DNA from: Marchantia polymorpha subsp. ruderalis
Lineage: Eukaryota; Streptophyta; Marchantiopsida; Marchantiales; Marchantiaceae
Assembly (NCBI GenBank): GCA_037833965.1
Contig: AP031358.1
Coordinates: 22,948,001 to 23,012,000 of the forward strand
Length of the DNA stretch: 64,000 bases
Direction of reading: 5' to 3'
Part shown: positions 47,909 through 59,380 of the stretch, in pieces
Numbering within the stretch: the first letter of the stretch is position 1
How the letters are laid out: every line of letters starts with the position of its first letter
The notes under the pieces: generated by a model
What the model saw: only the letters and a program-made list of their open reading frames with translations
Database searches by the model: none
What the model was told of the DNA's origin: nothing
Made by a program: the position numbers and the translations under genes

Positions 47909-47944
47909 ACACAGTCACATTTTATTATATAAAATGTGACTGTG
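47909..47944. repeat. Perfect palindrome (16-bp arms)
   Basis: ACACAGTCACATTTTA, a short TA-rich centre, and the exact reverse complement. It lies just outside the fragment at 47440-47896. Confidence 0.95.
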
Positions 47945-47974
47945 TGTTTCCGTCAGACGTGAAGTAAGGAAAGT

Positions 47975-48018
47975 AACCTTCACGCTCCCCGCTCCATCAG
48001 ACGGGGAGCGTGAAGGTT
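47975..48018. repeat. Perfect fold-back (17-bp arms) at the coronin edge
   Basis: AACCTTCACGCTCCCCG (47975-47991) and its exact complement (48002-48018) flank a 10-base loop. The right arm is coronin coding sequence (SNLHAPR), so the gene fragment ends by folding back on itself. Confidence 0.95.
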
Positions 48019-48528
48019 GGAGAAGTAGTCCGAGGCAGTAGTGCCTGGCTTGATCCCGGTCGTGGGTGGGAATATATCGCTCTGGAACATCTCCGCACGC
48101 CTAAGGACAATGAAGGAGATAGGTTGGATGTAGGTATCGTTGACAGTCTTGAGGCCACGAAGGACCTCGTTCTCGTGTAGGTTGATGCTGCGCTTGGGTA
48201 GAAAGGCGATGCCACGCTGAGGTTGGGGGGATTTGTATACTCAAACTTATCGTTTTCGTACTCGTAGTAGCGAATGTTACCGTCACTCTCGTTATCAGTA
48301 ATCTACGAAGGTCATTCAAGTCATCGCAATTACTCACCCCTTTCCAGCAAGGTACAAGCACTGCGTGCCCTCGTCCCAGAACGGCATACACACACCGGAG
48401 ATGCTATGCAGGATGGTGAATCCTTCGATGGGCTCTCCCGGTTTGCGCGCGTCCCAGAGTGCCAATTGACGATCGCTCATGCGAGAAAATCCTGTAGTGG
48501 CGATGCGGTCATGTTCGCCCACTATCTT
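47995..48528 (-). pseudogene. Fungal coronin (WD40 actin-binding protein), internal fragment
   Basis: Minus-strand reading: GEHDRIATTGFSRMSDRQLA, LWDARKPGEPIEGF, SGVCMPFWDEGTQCLYLAGK, a 52-bp intron (48286-48337), DGNIRYYEYENDKFEY, a short deletion with frameshift near 48220, QRGIAFLPKRSINLHENEVL, TYIQPISFIVLRRAEMFQSD and IFPPTTGIKPG. This is the last propeller blades and the C-terminal extension of coronin; TTGFSRMSDRQ and FQSDIFPPT are family hallmarks. Coronin organises actin with Arp2/3 in fungi and animals; I know of no land-plant orthologue. The N-terminal blades and the C-terminal coiled coil are missing, and both ends are palindromic. The short intron and wording point to an ascomycete donor. 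Confidence 0.85.
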
Positions 48529-48577
48529 ATAAGAACATCCTGCAATTTATTTTTATCAATTGCAGGATGTTAGTAAG
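48514..48577. repeat. Fold-back palindrome at the other coronin edge
   Basis: TTCGCCCACTATCTTA..ACATCCTGCAATT is followed, after a 10-base AT spacer, by its near-complete complement; the arms differ only by a few bases where TATAAGA stands against CTA. The left arm contains the start of the coronin fragment (GGCGAACATGACC on the minus strand). Confidence 0.9.
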
Positions 48578-49464
48578 ATAGTGGGCGAATGGAAAGGGTG
48601 CGCATCGCGATAACAGCAAGCTCAAAATAGCAACCCCTACATTACAAGCTGAAAATCCATGCGCTGGGTTCGACAGGTGTTGTGGGCTCGACAGACGGAA
48701 AGGATGCGTCGCGGAGAATATCGGTGTCACCGGAAGTCAACCAGGCTACTTTTCGTTGGTGGTGAGATGGCCCCCCCGCAAGCGCATGCATCACTGTAAC
48801 AACTAACAAGCAGGAGGTTGTCAGGGCCGTTGTGTTGGAGAGGCGTTCTAGTACGCCTTGTGAGGGTGGGTTCTCCTCACTCTGAAGGCACACCTTCCTT
48901 CTTCGGCGCTTCTACCTTTTTGTTCGGGTTGAACGTAGAAGGGGTGTACTCAAAGGCTGTCAAACTGGTTGTGGACGACACTACGAGTAGAGCGTCGTAC
49001 AGATCGCATTTCTGAGCTGACACTGGAGATGTACTAGACTAGGATCCTTCCGACAGCTGCGCACGCGCCACCCATCTAGGCTAGAAATAGTATGGGCATG
49101 GGTCCCTCACATGGTACAGTGTTGTCTACCAAATGAAAATTTAATAAATTTCGAGATCGTGGAATGCCAAGTGTAACATAACATAATTCGTTGACGCGGA
49201 AGAGTACGTGCCTCGATCAACGGGGCGTTACCATAAGCCAAGGTATGCTTCATTGGATCTGGAGCAATAGATGCTGTCTTGCCACTACAAAAGAGTAAGA
49301 TGCATGGAAATATATCTAAATTTACAGCTTCAGTTCTCGGGAACCTCCTTCGATGTCCAAACTGACCACACATTCGATGTGCTGTGTCGACTGGCCAAAA
49401 GAGAAGTCGTACCGTCCTTGGTCTATACTTTGTATAGACGTATAATTTTGCATTATTAGTGTCA
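48578..49464. other. Spacer with possible further fungal-type remnants
   Basis: The minus strand near 48880-49010 reads FEYTPSTFNPNKKVEAPKKE in one frame, a Lys/Pro/Glu-rich tail that could end a fungal gene. The rest lacks a consistent frame. From about 49100 the sequence is probably decayed downstream ABC1K DNA. Confidence 0.3.
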
Positions 49465-50428
49465 TTATCCAACTGTAAGAAGTCCTGTATCCGAGCTGTC
49501 ACCGCAAACCCGCTCTAGAGCCAGGCGAAGAGCATATCTATTTGTTGTTGGCTTCAAAACATTCATATCATCCAGATCATTGGCAAGATATACCCAGTCT
49601 CCATTCACCAGATGTGAGATAGCAGCAAGCATGGCTACCTGAAGACTTTTCTCCATGTGGCAGATGAGTCCAAAGTCCAAGTAGGTCAAGTTGCCATCTT
49701 TCGTGAATAATAGGTTCTCAGGATGTGGGTCCGCATGCATTACGCCCGTCTCCCACAGCTGAACAAGGGAAGACTCCACCTCCTTTTTCACCAGATTACC
49801 AAGCACAACCTTCGCTTCGCACTGTGACTGTATAACCTCGCCACTGATAGTTACTCCTTGAGCTATCAGATGCAGGTCAGCAGTGCGGAATCCATCTATC
49901 CACTCCATGGTCAGACTCGCTTACTCGTCTGGTGAGGAGGAGTTTATTTTTATACTTTAACGTAAGACAGTTTGGCATGCGCTGTTTTGAGCGCTATGGC
50001 ATTGGCTGCTCCCAATGTGTAGTCAAGTTCATCAAACAGACCCCGTCCAAGCTCGTCTGCCCGGATAGATATGTCCGAACTCATCCCAGCCACCTTACGC
50101 ACGAGTCCCAACCTGAGTCGGAGGATGTGCTACAGTAAATAACATGTCTGGATGCTGGACTTTCACAACCACTTCCTGTCCTTCAACTGTCTGGCCTCTG
50201 GCCATATGGTGCAGCAGCCACGGGTCTACTGAAAGGAGGTAGAAAAACTGACCAAGAGGTATCCCTAATTTTGTTCTAAAACAGCCATAGCTTCCCCGAT
50301 TGGAAAAGTAGCCAAACGATCCTGCTGCTCTAATAGAACCTTCGCATTATCCGTGCCGATCAAGTCAGGTCGAGACGATAGAGACTGGCCCCTTTGATAA
50401 AAGTCGCGCCAAGACCCACAAGCATATG
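49465..50428 (-). pseudogene. ABC1K (ADCK/UbiB) atypical kinase, decayed
   Basis: From right to left on the minus strand: LVGLGATFIK, a 1-base insertion, GQSLSSRPDLIG, EQQDRLATFPIGEAM, an intron-like gap, GQEVVVKVQHPDML, LGLVRKVAGMSSDISIRADE, GLFDELDYTLGAANA, in-frame stops, MEWIDG, GVMHADPHPENLLFTKDGNL and TYLDFGL. These are the ABC1 family marks: the KxGQ motif region, the VAIK-type Lys in VVVKVQ, HADPHPxNLL and DFGL. Plant ABC1K proteins act in plastids and mitochondria on prenyl-lipid metabolism. Frameshifts and stops show it is dead. Its N-terminal side is cut at 50428 by element B. Confidence 0.85.
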
Positions 50429-51023
50429 TGTGGTACCCCACTTTTGGTAATTTTGAGGAAATTAAAACATTTTTGGAAAACTGTACCCTGGCAGCAATGT
50501 AAATAGCCTTCGGTGCATCAAAACAGAGTGAATTCGGAAGATCGCGGAGATTCTCGAGGGATCTCGTAGAATCTAGGAGTTGGGTGCAGCAGTAAGCACG
50601 GGCACCACCCTCCCTGCGAGCTCTGCAGTTAGGATCCCTACGGCGCAAGGCGCAAAACCCGCCTTCGGAGCTGCGTCTGCGGCGGTAGGGAAATCCTTCA
50701 TATTTAGGTCAACCCCCGGACGCCTTGACCTAGTTAGGGCCTGGTTGGAAAGAGTTCGACGCACTGATTCCAATGAGCCCAAGAACACCAACAGCGGATA
50801 AGGACTCCGGGAGTTATGAAGGTTGTAAGATACTCAACTCTTCGCCTGCGCACAGGCGGAGAAGTTTTGTCCTATGCGCGGACGAAGGAAGTTCGCCTGT
50901 GCACAGGCGAAATAGGGTTTGAGGTAGGCGCGAAGTTCGCCTACGCACAGGCGCTTTGGCGTCGGCGGGAAATCCGCCTTGGGCCCTAGAAATGCGCCTT
51001 GTGAGGTAGAAAGTGTACGGCGC
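50429..51023 (+). mobile_element. LTR element 'B', left part
   Basis: Begins TGTGGTACCCCAC directly after the ABC1K pseudogene (flank ATATG) and shares its first 60 bp with LTR D (AAAACATTTTTGG). It holds one 119-bp module. It is interrupted at 51024 by element A and continues at 55899. Confidence 0.75.
50699..50818 (+). repeat. 119-bp conserved module, copy 3 (in element B)
   Basis: The left outer arm is decayed (CATATTTA) and the right is GAGTTATG. Inner stem is CTGGTTGGAA (50741-50750) with TTCCAATGAG (50768-50777). Apparent length 120. Confidence 0.75.
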
Positions 51024-51981
51024 TGTAATAACCCACCAAAGGCTAAAACTTGCAGTATGGTGGTAAAAAGATCGAACCCACAGGGACAGAGGCAACACAC
51101 AGAGTAAAAGTGTCACGTTTAACAGACTTTTGGTAGAGTTTGAATTCTAGGCGACTGTCACTCCCAGAAATACTGCAGTGCTCGACTCGGAGGCTCGACT
51201 CGGAGGAGGATCTCAACTCGGAGGATGCTCGGAGGATGCACGGTACAGCTTGGTCACTCAACACACACACACACACCTGAAACTGGCAAAAAAGCACAAC
51301 TCGGAGGTCGGTCAGGACCTCCGCTTCGGATTTCAGGAGGAAAGTGTCTCGCGAGTTCACTCAGAGGTTCTGCAGGAAGTGCCTCCCACTCCGGCTTTTA
51401 CTGCCCTTCCGCCAGGAACTAGCGGGGGTACCCGGACTGGACTTCTCACTTCGGAACGAAGCCTCTACGTACGCCGTGGACGTCACCCTCGACTATCACA
51501 CAAAACGCAGGGAGTGCAGACCCGACTGAGAACTTACTGAAAACACGATCCAGTAACACATACACAACCTGAATTACAAACCAAGGTTTACACGAAGTAA
51601 TGAAACTTCACATTGGCATTCAGGGGAAACTTCCCGTAGGAGTACAATCAGGATATGTCACTCGAAGGAGTAAGGGGGAACTGTTCAAGTATCTAACTCG
51701 CAGCCGGCTCTGAGCATCAGAAATCACCCGCAGGTGCAGATCCGCACTACTCAAGTCTCTAACCGGGTGCTAGCTCTGAACATTCAGCCGAAGGCCTTCA
51801 ACTACAACATACGGTAACTTCGCTATGCTGCAGCTTCTCTACGTGGTGCCAGGACCAAAATGCACAAACACGCCAAGAAAGTGAGTTCCTGATCTGCACT
51901 TCCGAAACTGGAAGAGTCCCAAGGCAAAACGCCTTGATCTACTTTATACTCTCAAAAGATCCTAACTAGCACTACACTATC

Positions 51982-54537
51982 CTATCTACCATTCGCAGCA
52001 TCTGCGCGAAACCAAACTACTCTACTGCACTCAGCAGATCCGGTGCTGCGCCTCCTGCGCGCCGGACTGCTCCGCTTACTATCTCTACCTTGCCAGTCTT
52101 CCGACCGGCTGCGTAACCCCAGGCGTCGGAGCGCTGTGGTGACTTCCGACTGCAAGTGCGCCATAGTGTCGCGCGCACCCGACAAGAAGGTTTCTAATTT
52201 TCTCGCCACTCGCCGCCGACTCCGACTGTCACCTTCCGTCAGTGCCGCCGCCCGAAGCTCGAACTCCCTGAGTGTGATCCTCTCTTGAGCTACCACCTCC
52301 CAATGGGTGTATCCTTTTAGACAACGAGTCACCCGTGCTGCCAACTCTCCTCGCGCCCTGCAGCTGCTCTCCACCTCTGCCAGCTGCATTTCTAATTCCG
52401 CACGTTGTGCCCTCAAATCCGAGCACTCGGTTTGCAAATTGCGCAACAACTCCTCATCCTCCTTGCGGGCTCTTTGACTTTCTTCTAAGGCGCGCGTCTG
52501 GCGCGCAAGCTCGGCTGCTAGGACTTTGTTCTGTCTCCGCTCCTCCTGCAATTCCGACTCGATCTTTGCCCGTATTAGTTCGGCATCCGCCTGACTCTTC
52601 GTCGCCGCATCCTCCTTCTGCTGCTGCAAGGCTTGGTATAGCTTCTGGGTGACCGCCAGGTGTTGTCGGAGGGCGGTGTTCCTATCCACATATACTTGGC
52701 ACCTAGAGGCCCACCTTGCCACCTTGCTCCTCGTCCTTCGCCTGATTGTCTCCACATAAGACTGCGGTTTTAAGGCACTTGCGTATTTGGATGTCTTGCG
52801 ATCCAGATATCGCAGGAGTGGAACTATCTGTTCGCACAGCACCCCTGTTGGCATTTTCTGCACCGAATCCTCTTCTTGCTCTTCCGAGCTCGTCTCATCC
52901 TCAGTCTCGAGGATTTCAGTCGCCACCGAATCCCTTGGCGACTCCCTGGAACTGTGGCGCGCAGCAGCTTCCGCTGCGACTGCTGCTCCACTGCCTGCTA
53001 AAATATCCAGAGCAGTGGGAGATCCCACTGCTTGAGCCCCTGTTCCGGCTTGATCTTCGGTTTGTGAAAGGGGCGACGCCGTAGTGACTTTTGTCACTCT
53101 TGATCCGCCCGCTTCTGCTGCCTGTCCTTCCGGCGCAATCTGCGCGGAAGGTGTCCTTGCTGAAGGTGCGTCCGCCGAAGGCGTCCGCACACTCGTCGTT
53201 GGCCCCATCCGTCTCGCAGTCGGCGAATCCGACTGACTCTCTGTTGTCCGACTCGCAGTCGGCCGACCAGCAGCTGTCCGACTGGGAGTCGGATACACCC
53301 TGCGCGTCTTGACTCCACTTGGCCTGCTTGTTGGTGGCGTTCTTCCAGAAGTGCCTTCCGCCGAAGACGACCCTCTGAGGATTGTTGGCTCGTCAACCAA
53401 ACTCTCTTCTGCTTCCGGCCTGCTGTCCGGTTCAACGCGCCGTTAAGTTGGCCTTCCTTCCGCTTGTCGACCTTCAGTCATCCGACTCGCAGCCGGCCGG
53501 CTGTCAGTCCGTCCATCTCCTCCCGAAGGCCGTGGTGCCTTCTGTGCAGAGGTTTCTGCCGTCTTCCCTAGGATCTGAGCGATTATCTCTTCCTGTGTGA
53601 GATTCCGCCGGGTCGGAGTTCGCCTGGTCTCCTCAGTAACAGTTGGCATTTTGCGTGCCCTCTGTTTTGGTCGACTGTGAGGCTCGGGGGTGGGCCGACC
53701 ACGAGTCGGCGCAGCTGGTACTTCCGGCTGCCTGTCCTCAGGTCTCTCATCCCACTTCCGCTTTCGCGGAATGCGCTCACTTCGACGTTCTTCTGCTGCT
53801 CTTGCTGGAGCCGGAGCCGGAGGCGTACTGGCAGGTTCCTCGTCCGGATCCGTGTCTACTTCGGCCTCCCTCGAATATCTACCTGGATAAGTCCGGGTCA
53901 GCTGCGGAAACCGAGTTTTCTCAGCATTCGTCAAACATCCCATCGCCCGGTAAAACACGATTAAGTAAGGCGATAGATGATTGAGGGTTCCTCCCCTCTC
54001 TTCTTGCGCATGTTGGCGCGTCACCTTCCACAGGAGCCGTGCCCAATGCACCGGAGCTCCTGACAATACTAGCTCCACAAACTCTACCTGCCAACCATGC
54101 ATGTAAGCGGTCTTGGTCGGCTGCAATATCTGCAGCAATGCCGTCGCGACATTTCTCCGCAATCGATCCTTGTAATCCCGGGTCCGGAAACCGTTCTTGG
54201 GATGTCTGGCAACTTTGAAGAGCTCATTGTAAGAGACTTCTTCCTCCTGGGACACCTTCACGCTATCGGCCTCGAAGAGGAGATCCCCTTCCTCGCCGGC
54301 ACACCTGCCCAACACCTGCGCCCAATTGCAAATGTCCCATCTCTCTGGGTGCGGGCGAAATCCGCGAGAAGGCTTGTGTCTCTCTTGCAGATACTCGCGC
54401 ACCATCTCCGGACATGTCCAATTCCACCCCCATAGGAGAAAATCGAGCTTCAGCCTCAACAGCACATCTTGAAATGCGCGTAGACCGATCTGCGGCACCC
54501 TGAGTGGAGACACTCGCAGCTGGGGAACCTTCGACAT
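51982..54537 (-). pseudogene. Element A ORF with one nonsense codon
   Basis: Colinear with the intact 851-codon ORF at 59381-61936 and very similar to it. The only clear lesion is a Lys codon turned into TAA (53443-53445), which splits it into a 5' and a 3' half. The homologous ATG is at 54535-54537. The single lesion suggests recent insertion or recent loss of constraint. The element may still be mobilised if the protein acts in trans. Confidence 0.85.
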
Positions 54538-55407
54538 TGCGTTGCCTGCACACACAAACGTTCTCCCTTTCGCTCGCTCTCTCACACTCGCCACTGCGCG
54601 TCGGTCACTCAAGCACTGACTGCTCACTCTCTCTGCGCTCGTTCAAGATCGCTACTCACAATTCTTTCAAGGTCCGCCAAGATCCTTGCGCAACTCGTCT
54701 CCGCACTCTCTACTCTCACTGCAGGTCGCTCTGCCCTTGCGCGTAATCTTGGAACTGGAAATCGCAAAGTCAAGAATGAGAGAATGAGACTGGAGCGCAG
54801 TCTTTTCTTCTCCGATTTCAAGAACGTCCAACGTTCTTACTGGTTGCAACGTACGCAGCCGGCTATACGGCTTAACGGTTCGCCCCTTTGCATGCGCGAA
54901 TTCACGTCTCCGCATTGCGCGCATTCGCATGCTTAAACGTTGAATTCTCCCGCCGCCGCCACCTTCCGGACTCGAGTCCGCTGCAGGGTATACGTCGGCC
55001 CTGTTGTCTTTTCCTAACCCGCCCTTCTCCGGAGGCGTGTCGCCGCTGGTGCGTTCATTATCCGTCGGCGCCTTGCTGGAGGCGCACATCCAGCCGGAGC
55101 GAATTACGCCGGCGCGCAGTCGTACCGCCTATTTTGTCCTTTATGCATCGTCCGTTGCTGCCGGCGCATATCCGTCAGCGCAACTCATGCCAGCGCATCC
55201 GACTGTCAGCGCCACGTCGGAGACGTACATCCGACCGGCGCTTTCCTTCCATGGACCGCCGCCAAAGGCGCTTCCGACTCTGAGTGGGTTTCCTCCTATG
55301 AGCACGTGATTCCACCGAAGGCGCATCGCCGAGGGCGTACGGGAATCCTTTCCGGCTGTGATCCCTAGCGCGAACGGCGCATGTCCGGCTACGAGTTTTC
55401 CGACGCT

Positions 55408-55526
55408 CATAACTTCTCCATTCCTGATCCATCTCCGACGCTCTTGAACTCGTTAGAACGAGCGTCCCGAGTTCTTTCTAAGGCAACTTCAACCAACTGG
55501 ATCTACCGTGTATCCCGATTGTTATG
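55408..55526 (-). repeat. 119-bp conserved module, copy 4 (in element A)
   Basis: On the minus strand the outer arms are CATAAC and GTTATG. Inner stem is TGCCTTAGAA (55485-55476) with TTCTAACGAG (55458-55449), using an A-T pair where copies 3 and 6-8 have G-C. Confidence 0.85.
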
Positions 55527-55893
55527 AAGGTTTTCCCTTTCCGCGCTAGCGGCGCTTCGCCGAAGGCGCATTCATGGTCGGATGCCTTTAGAGGTCCGGG
55601 CCCTTCTCCTGACGTCTTTAGCAAAACCTCCTCCTGAGGTGTCTGCGCCGGAAGCGTAGCTTCCTTATACGCTAGAGGCGCGTGAGTAGAGATACCTCAA
55701 AAAGGAGCTTTTGCCGAAGGCGCCGAAGACGTTGGCGTTGGTACATCCGACTACGTGATTCTTTGTGCCCTCGTGACGATCTCATCAATCCACTCTATTT
55801 AGCGCACCCTTCTCTAGCTACAAACACTGCTTTGGTACTAGTTTTCTAAAATTGTTTGAATTCTGCAAAAAAAACAAAAAGTGTGTTACCACA

Positions 55894-58022
55894 GGCGCCT
55901 TCTGCGCCAGCGCAGCGCCGCGGACGAGCAAGGAGCCGCCAGAATAGTAAAATCCGTACGGACCGTACGGACGGGACGGATGGATGCGCTCTTGGACGGA
56001 CGGAGTTGCGGCGGCGGAAGCGCCGACGAAGAGACAAGGAACGGACAGTCTGGACGGAGACGGTTGACTGCGGTCAACGCCTACCGCGCCAGCGCGTCGC
56101 CGCGGACGGAATTCGCCTGCGCACAGGCGAGCGCCTGTGCACAGGCGAGCGCCTGTGCACAGGAGGATGAAGTTCCGCGCCGGCGGAGAATCCGCCGAGG
56201 AGTCTGCCCGCGCGTAGGCGGGAGTTGAACTTTTGTCCGACAAGCGGACACACGCGTCGAGGCAGAAGGGGATTGGCTGAGGAGCGGTACGAACGAGTGT
56301 ACCGCGCAAGGCCGAAAACTCGCCTTCGGCGCTGCGCACCCATGTCCGCGGTGTAGTACGCTCGCGGAGTTCAAATCCGCCAATTCGAGCGTGAGAGTTT
56401 AATCGGCGACGGCGGAGCGTGAAGCCGCGCGTGAGAGCGGAGACCGTTTCAGCGTAGAGCCGGCGCGGCCATCAATTGAGACGTCCTCCACGAGCAAGAG
56501 CTGACCATGACCTTCGACCGGGCGGCGGAGAACGTCCCATTCTGGAATTCGCGATTCCATTCTCTAGTGCGAGCTGCGCGCGTCCATCTGCTGGCTGCTA
56601 AGCCTTCTCGACATCGCCGCGTAGAGGATTTCTTGGTGATTGAGGGAGAAGTGAGTGCGCGTGATTTGGAATTGAGGGCGATTAGAGTTTGCCGAGGAAG
56701 AAAGGAGCTCGAGCGGAGCGGAAGTAGAATGAGCGGGCGGGCGAACTCCAAGAACGCAATGACGAGACCGGGCCGATTGCGGATGCTGCCGCTCCGTCTA
56801 CCACAGAACGGGCTGCGCGCTTTCGAGGAGCGCTTGATAGCAAGAAAGCTCGATTTCTTGCTATGGGGATGGAAATACATCTGTGCGCGAATGGTGCGCG
56901 AGTGGCTAGAGCCACAGGGACCACCCTCGCGCGGATTGCGTCCGCATGTTGATCGGTGGACAGTCCAAGATTGGGCGCAGGCATTGGGGAGATGTGCCGG
57001 CATGCCAGGGCATCTCCTCTTCGACAGTGAGAGCATCAAGGTGACCAAGCAGGAAGAGGCGCAATTTGTGGAGCTGTTGAAGACCGGGAGGTCTACCAAG
57101 AATGGGTACAGGACCCGCGATTACAAGGATCGATTCCGCCGGACTTTGTCCGCGGCGCTGATGCAATTACTACAGCCACACCGCGCCTGCTACATCACAT
57201 TGTGGCAGGTCTCTTTTGTGGATTGCGTCAGCGAGGGAACTCCAATTCACTGGGCGAGCATCCTGCACAGGGTGATGCGACAGCACGCTTTTGAGGAGAA
57301 GGGGGGAACTCTAAACCATCTCTCTCCTTTCCTCATCAATTTTTACCGACAGCGGAATTGTTTGACAGCGGCGGAGCTTGCGCGTTTTCCGCCGTTGTCC
57401 GTCGACCATCCCGGGAAGTATGTGCGGGAGAATGAGGTCGACACTGATGCAGAGGAGTCACCGACTTCTACTCCGTCAAGGCGGAGGGACGAAGGGAGGA
57501 ACACTCCTGCAGCACGAGCGCCGCGGAAGCGGCGATGGAGAGAGGAGTCCGAAGAGGAGCAGCATCAAGAACCCTCTGCTCCCATTCGACCGCGGCCCTT
57601 GTACGAGTCATACAGCCGGCCGAAGCAGAAGGCACGCAGACTGGTGTTACCAGCCAACAGCGCGGACACGGCGACGATTGCGACGGAGAAAGGAAGTGCG
57701 TCGCCAGAGAAGAATGAGGAAGCGCGGGCGTCCGCAGGAGCAACGGACCACGCTGCAGCCTCGACGGGCGAGAGGCCGCCTACGGGCCAAGGGCCTCCGG
57801 AGTTACCACGTGCGTTGCGGACAGGTGTTCCGTTTGCGCACAGGCGAGCCTCCGCGGACGGACGAGCCTCCGCGGACAGACGACCACAAGCGGACGTAGA
57901 CCTACGCCTACGCGTGGGAAGAAGCAGTCCGCCTGTGCACAGGTCGCCTCCACACGTGCCGCCTGTGCACAGGCAGGAATCACCCCCGCTCCAACGTAGG
58001 AAGGGGAAGGAGCCGGCGGAAG
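55894..58022 (+). mobile_element. Element 'B', continued
   Basis: Resumes after the second GGCGC. It is GC-rich, with GCCTGTGCACAGGCG-type repeats near 56110-56165 and 57830-57975, and the truncated ORF 56759-58022. It is cut at 58023 by element A2. Its 3' part is expected beyond the window, after A2 and C. Confidence 0.75.
56759..58022 (+). pseudogene. Element B ORF, paralogue of the A ORF, truncated by A2
   Basis: About 420 codons. The N-terminal 230 residues align with the A ORF: LRLPQNGLRAFEERLIARKL, DFLLWGWKYICARMVREWL, DRWTVQDWAQALGRCAG, NGYRTRDYKDRFRR, GTPIHWASILHRVMRQHAFE and EKGGTLNHLSPFLINFY. Then comes a Pro/Arg/Glu-rich disordered part. The coiled-coil C-terminus is missing because A2 inserted in the frame; the apparent stop (GGTAAC) belongs to A2. 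ATG 56759 aligns with the A start; an in-frame extension to 56507 is not shared. Confidence 0.75.
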
Positions 58023-58389
58023 TGTGGTAACACACTTTTTGTTTTTTTGCAGAATTTAAACAATTTTAGAAAACTAGTACCAAAGCAGTGTTTGTAGCTA
58101 GAGAAGGGTACGCTAAATAGAGTGGATTGATGAGATCGTCACGAGGACACAAAGAATCACGTAGTCGGATGTACCAACGCCAATGTCTTCGGCGCCTTCG
58201 GCAAAAGCTCCTTTTCTGAGGTGTCTCTACTCACGCGCCTCCAGCGTATAAGGAAGCTACGCTTCCGACGCAGACACCTCAGGAGGAGGTTTTGCTAAAG
58301 ACGTCAGGAGAAGGGCCCGGACCTCTAAAGGCGTCCGATCATGAGTGCGCCTTCGGCGAAGCGCCGCTAGCGCGGAAAGGGGAAACCTT

Positions 58390-58508
58390 CATAACAATCG
58401 GGATACACGGTAGATCCAGTTGGTTGAAGTTGCATTAGAAAGAGCTCGGGACGCTCGTTCTAACGAGCCCAAGAGCGTCGGAGATGGATCAGGAATGGAG
58501 AAGTTATG
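58390..58508 (+). repeat. 119-bp conserved module, copy 5 (in A2)
   Basis: Outer arms are CATAAC and GTTATG. Inner stem is TGCATTAGAA (58431-58440) with TTCTAACGAG (58458-58467). Confidence 0.85.
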
Positions 58509-59380
58509 AGCGTCGGAAAACTCGTAGCCGGACATGCGCCGTTCGCGCTAGGGTTCACAGTTGGAAAGGATTCCCGTACGCCCTCGGCGATGCGCCTTCG
58601 GCGGAATCACGCGCTCATAGGAGGAAACCAACTCAGAGTCGGAAGCGCCTTTGGCGGCTGTTCATGGAAGGAAAGCGCCGGTCGGATGTACGCCTCCGAC
58701 GTGGCGCTGACGGCCGGATGCGCTGGCATGAGTTGCGCTGGCGGATATGCGCCGGCAGCAACGGACGAGGCATAAAGGACAAAATAAGCGGTACGACTGC
58801 GCGCCGGCGTAATTCGCTCCGACTAGATGTGCGCCTCCAGCAAGGCGCCGACGGATAATGAACGCACCAGCGGCGACACGCCTCCGGTGAGGGACGGGTT
58901 AGGAAAAGACAACAGGGCCGACGTATACCCTGCAGCGGACTCGAGTCCGGAAGGTGGCGGCGGCGGGAGAATTCAACGTTTAAGCATGCGAATGCGCGCA
59001 GTGCGGAGACGTGAATTCGCGCATGCAAAGGGCGAACCGTTAAGCCGTATAGCCGGCTGCGTACGTTGTAACCAGTAAGAACGTTGGACGTTCTTGAAAT
59101 CGGAGAAGAAAAGACTGCGCTCCAGTCTCATTCCCTCATTCTTGACTTTGCGATTTCCAGTTTCCAAGATTACGCGCAAGGGCGGAGCGACCTGCAGTGA
59201 GAGTAGAGAGTGCGGAGACGAGTTGCGCAAGGATCTTGGCGGACCTTGAAAGAATTGCGAGTAGCGACCTTGAGCTTGAGCGCCGAGAGAGTGAGCAGTC
59301 AGAGCTTGAGCGGCAGACGCGCAGTGGCGATTGTGAGAGAGTGAGCGAAAGGGAGAACGTTTGTGTGTGCAGGCAACGCA

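Larger units (their letters stand above)
51024..55893 (-). mobile_element. Complete 4870-bp LTR-like element 'A' with target duplication GGCGC
   Basis: Read on the minus strand it starts TGTGGTAACACAC (55893) and ends GTGGGTTATTACA (51024). GGCGC stands at 51019-51023 and at 55894-55898. It contains one 119-bp module, one long ORF (51982-54537, one stop codon), then CTTTATA (51942-51948, a TATAAAG on the minus strand) and the D-type terminal segment with microsatellite and CCCTGTGGGTTCGA-like motif. No reverse transcriptase, integrase, primer-binding site or internal repeats are present, so it behaves as a solo giant LTR or as a non-autonomous unit. Confidence 0.85.

Noticed and set aside
43900..48600. 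Simple fungal contamination of the assembly
   Set aside because: Not excluded, but less favoured: the fragments are truncated and frameshifted and lie between plant sequences. Spanning reads would decide.
52335..54435. Plus-strand ORFs (for example 52335-52652, 53643-53984, 54097-54435) opposite the element A ORF
   Set aside because: Antisense shadows; the minus-strand frame is colinear with the intact A2 ORF.
55856..56343. Several overlapping ORFs of 60-170 aa on both strands
   Set aside because: Caused by GC-rich, stop-poor DNA of element B with CTGTGCACAGG repeats; no frame is consistent with the B ORF.
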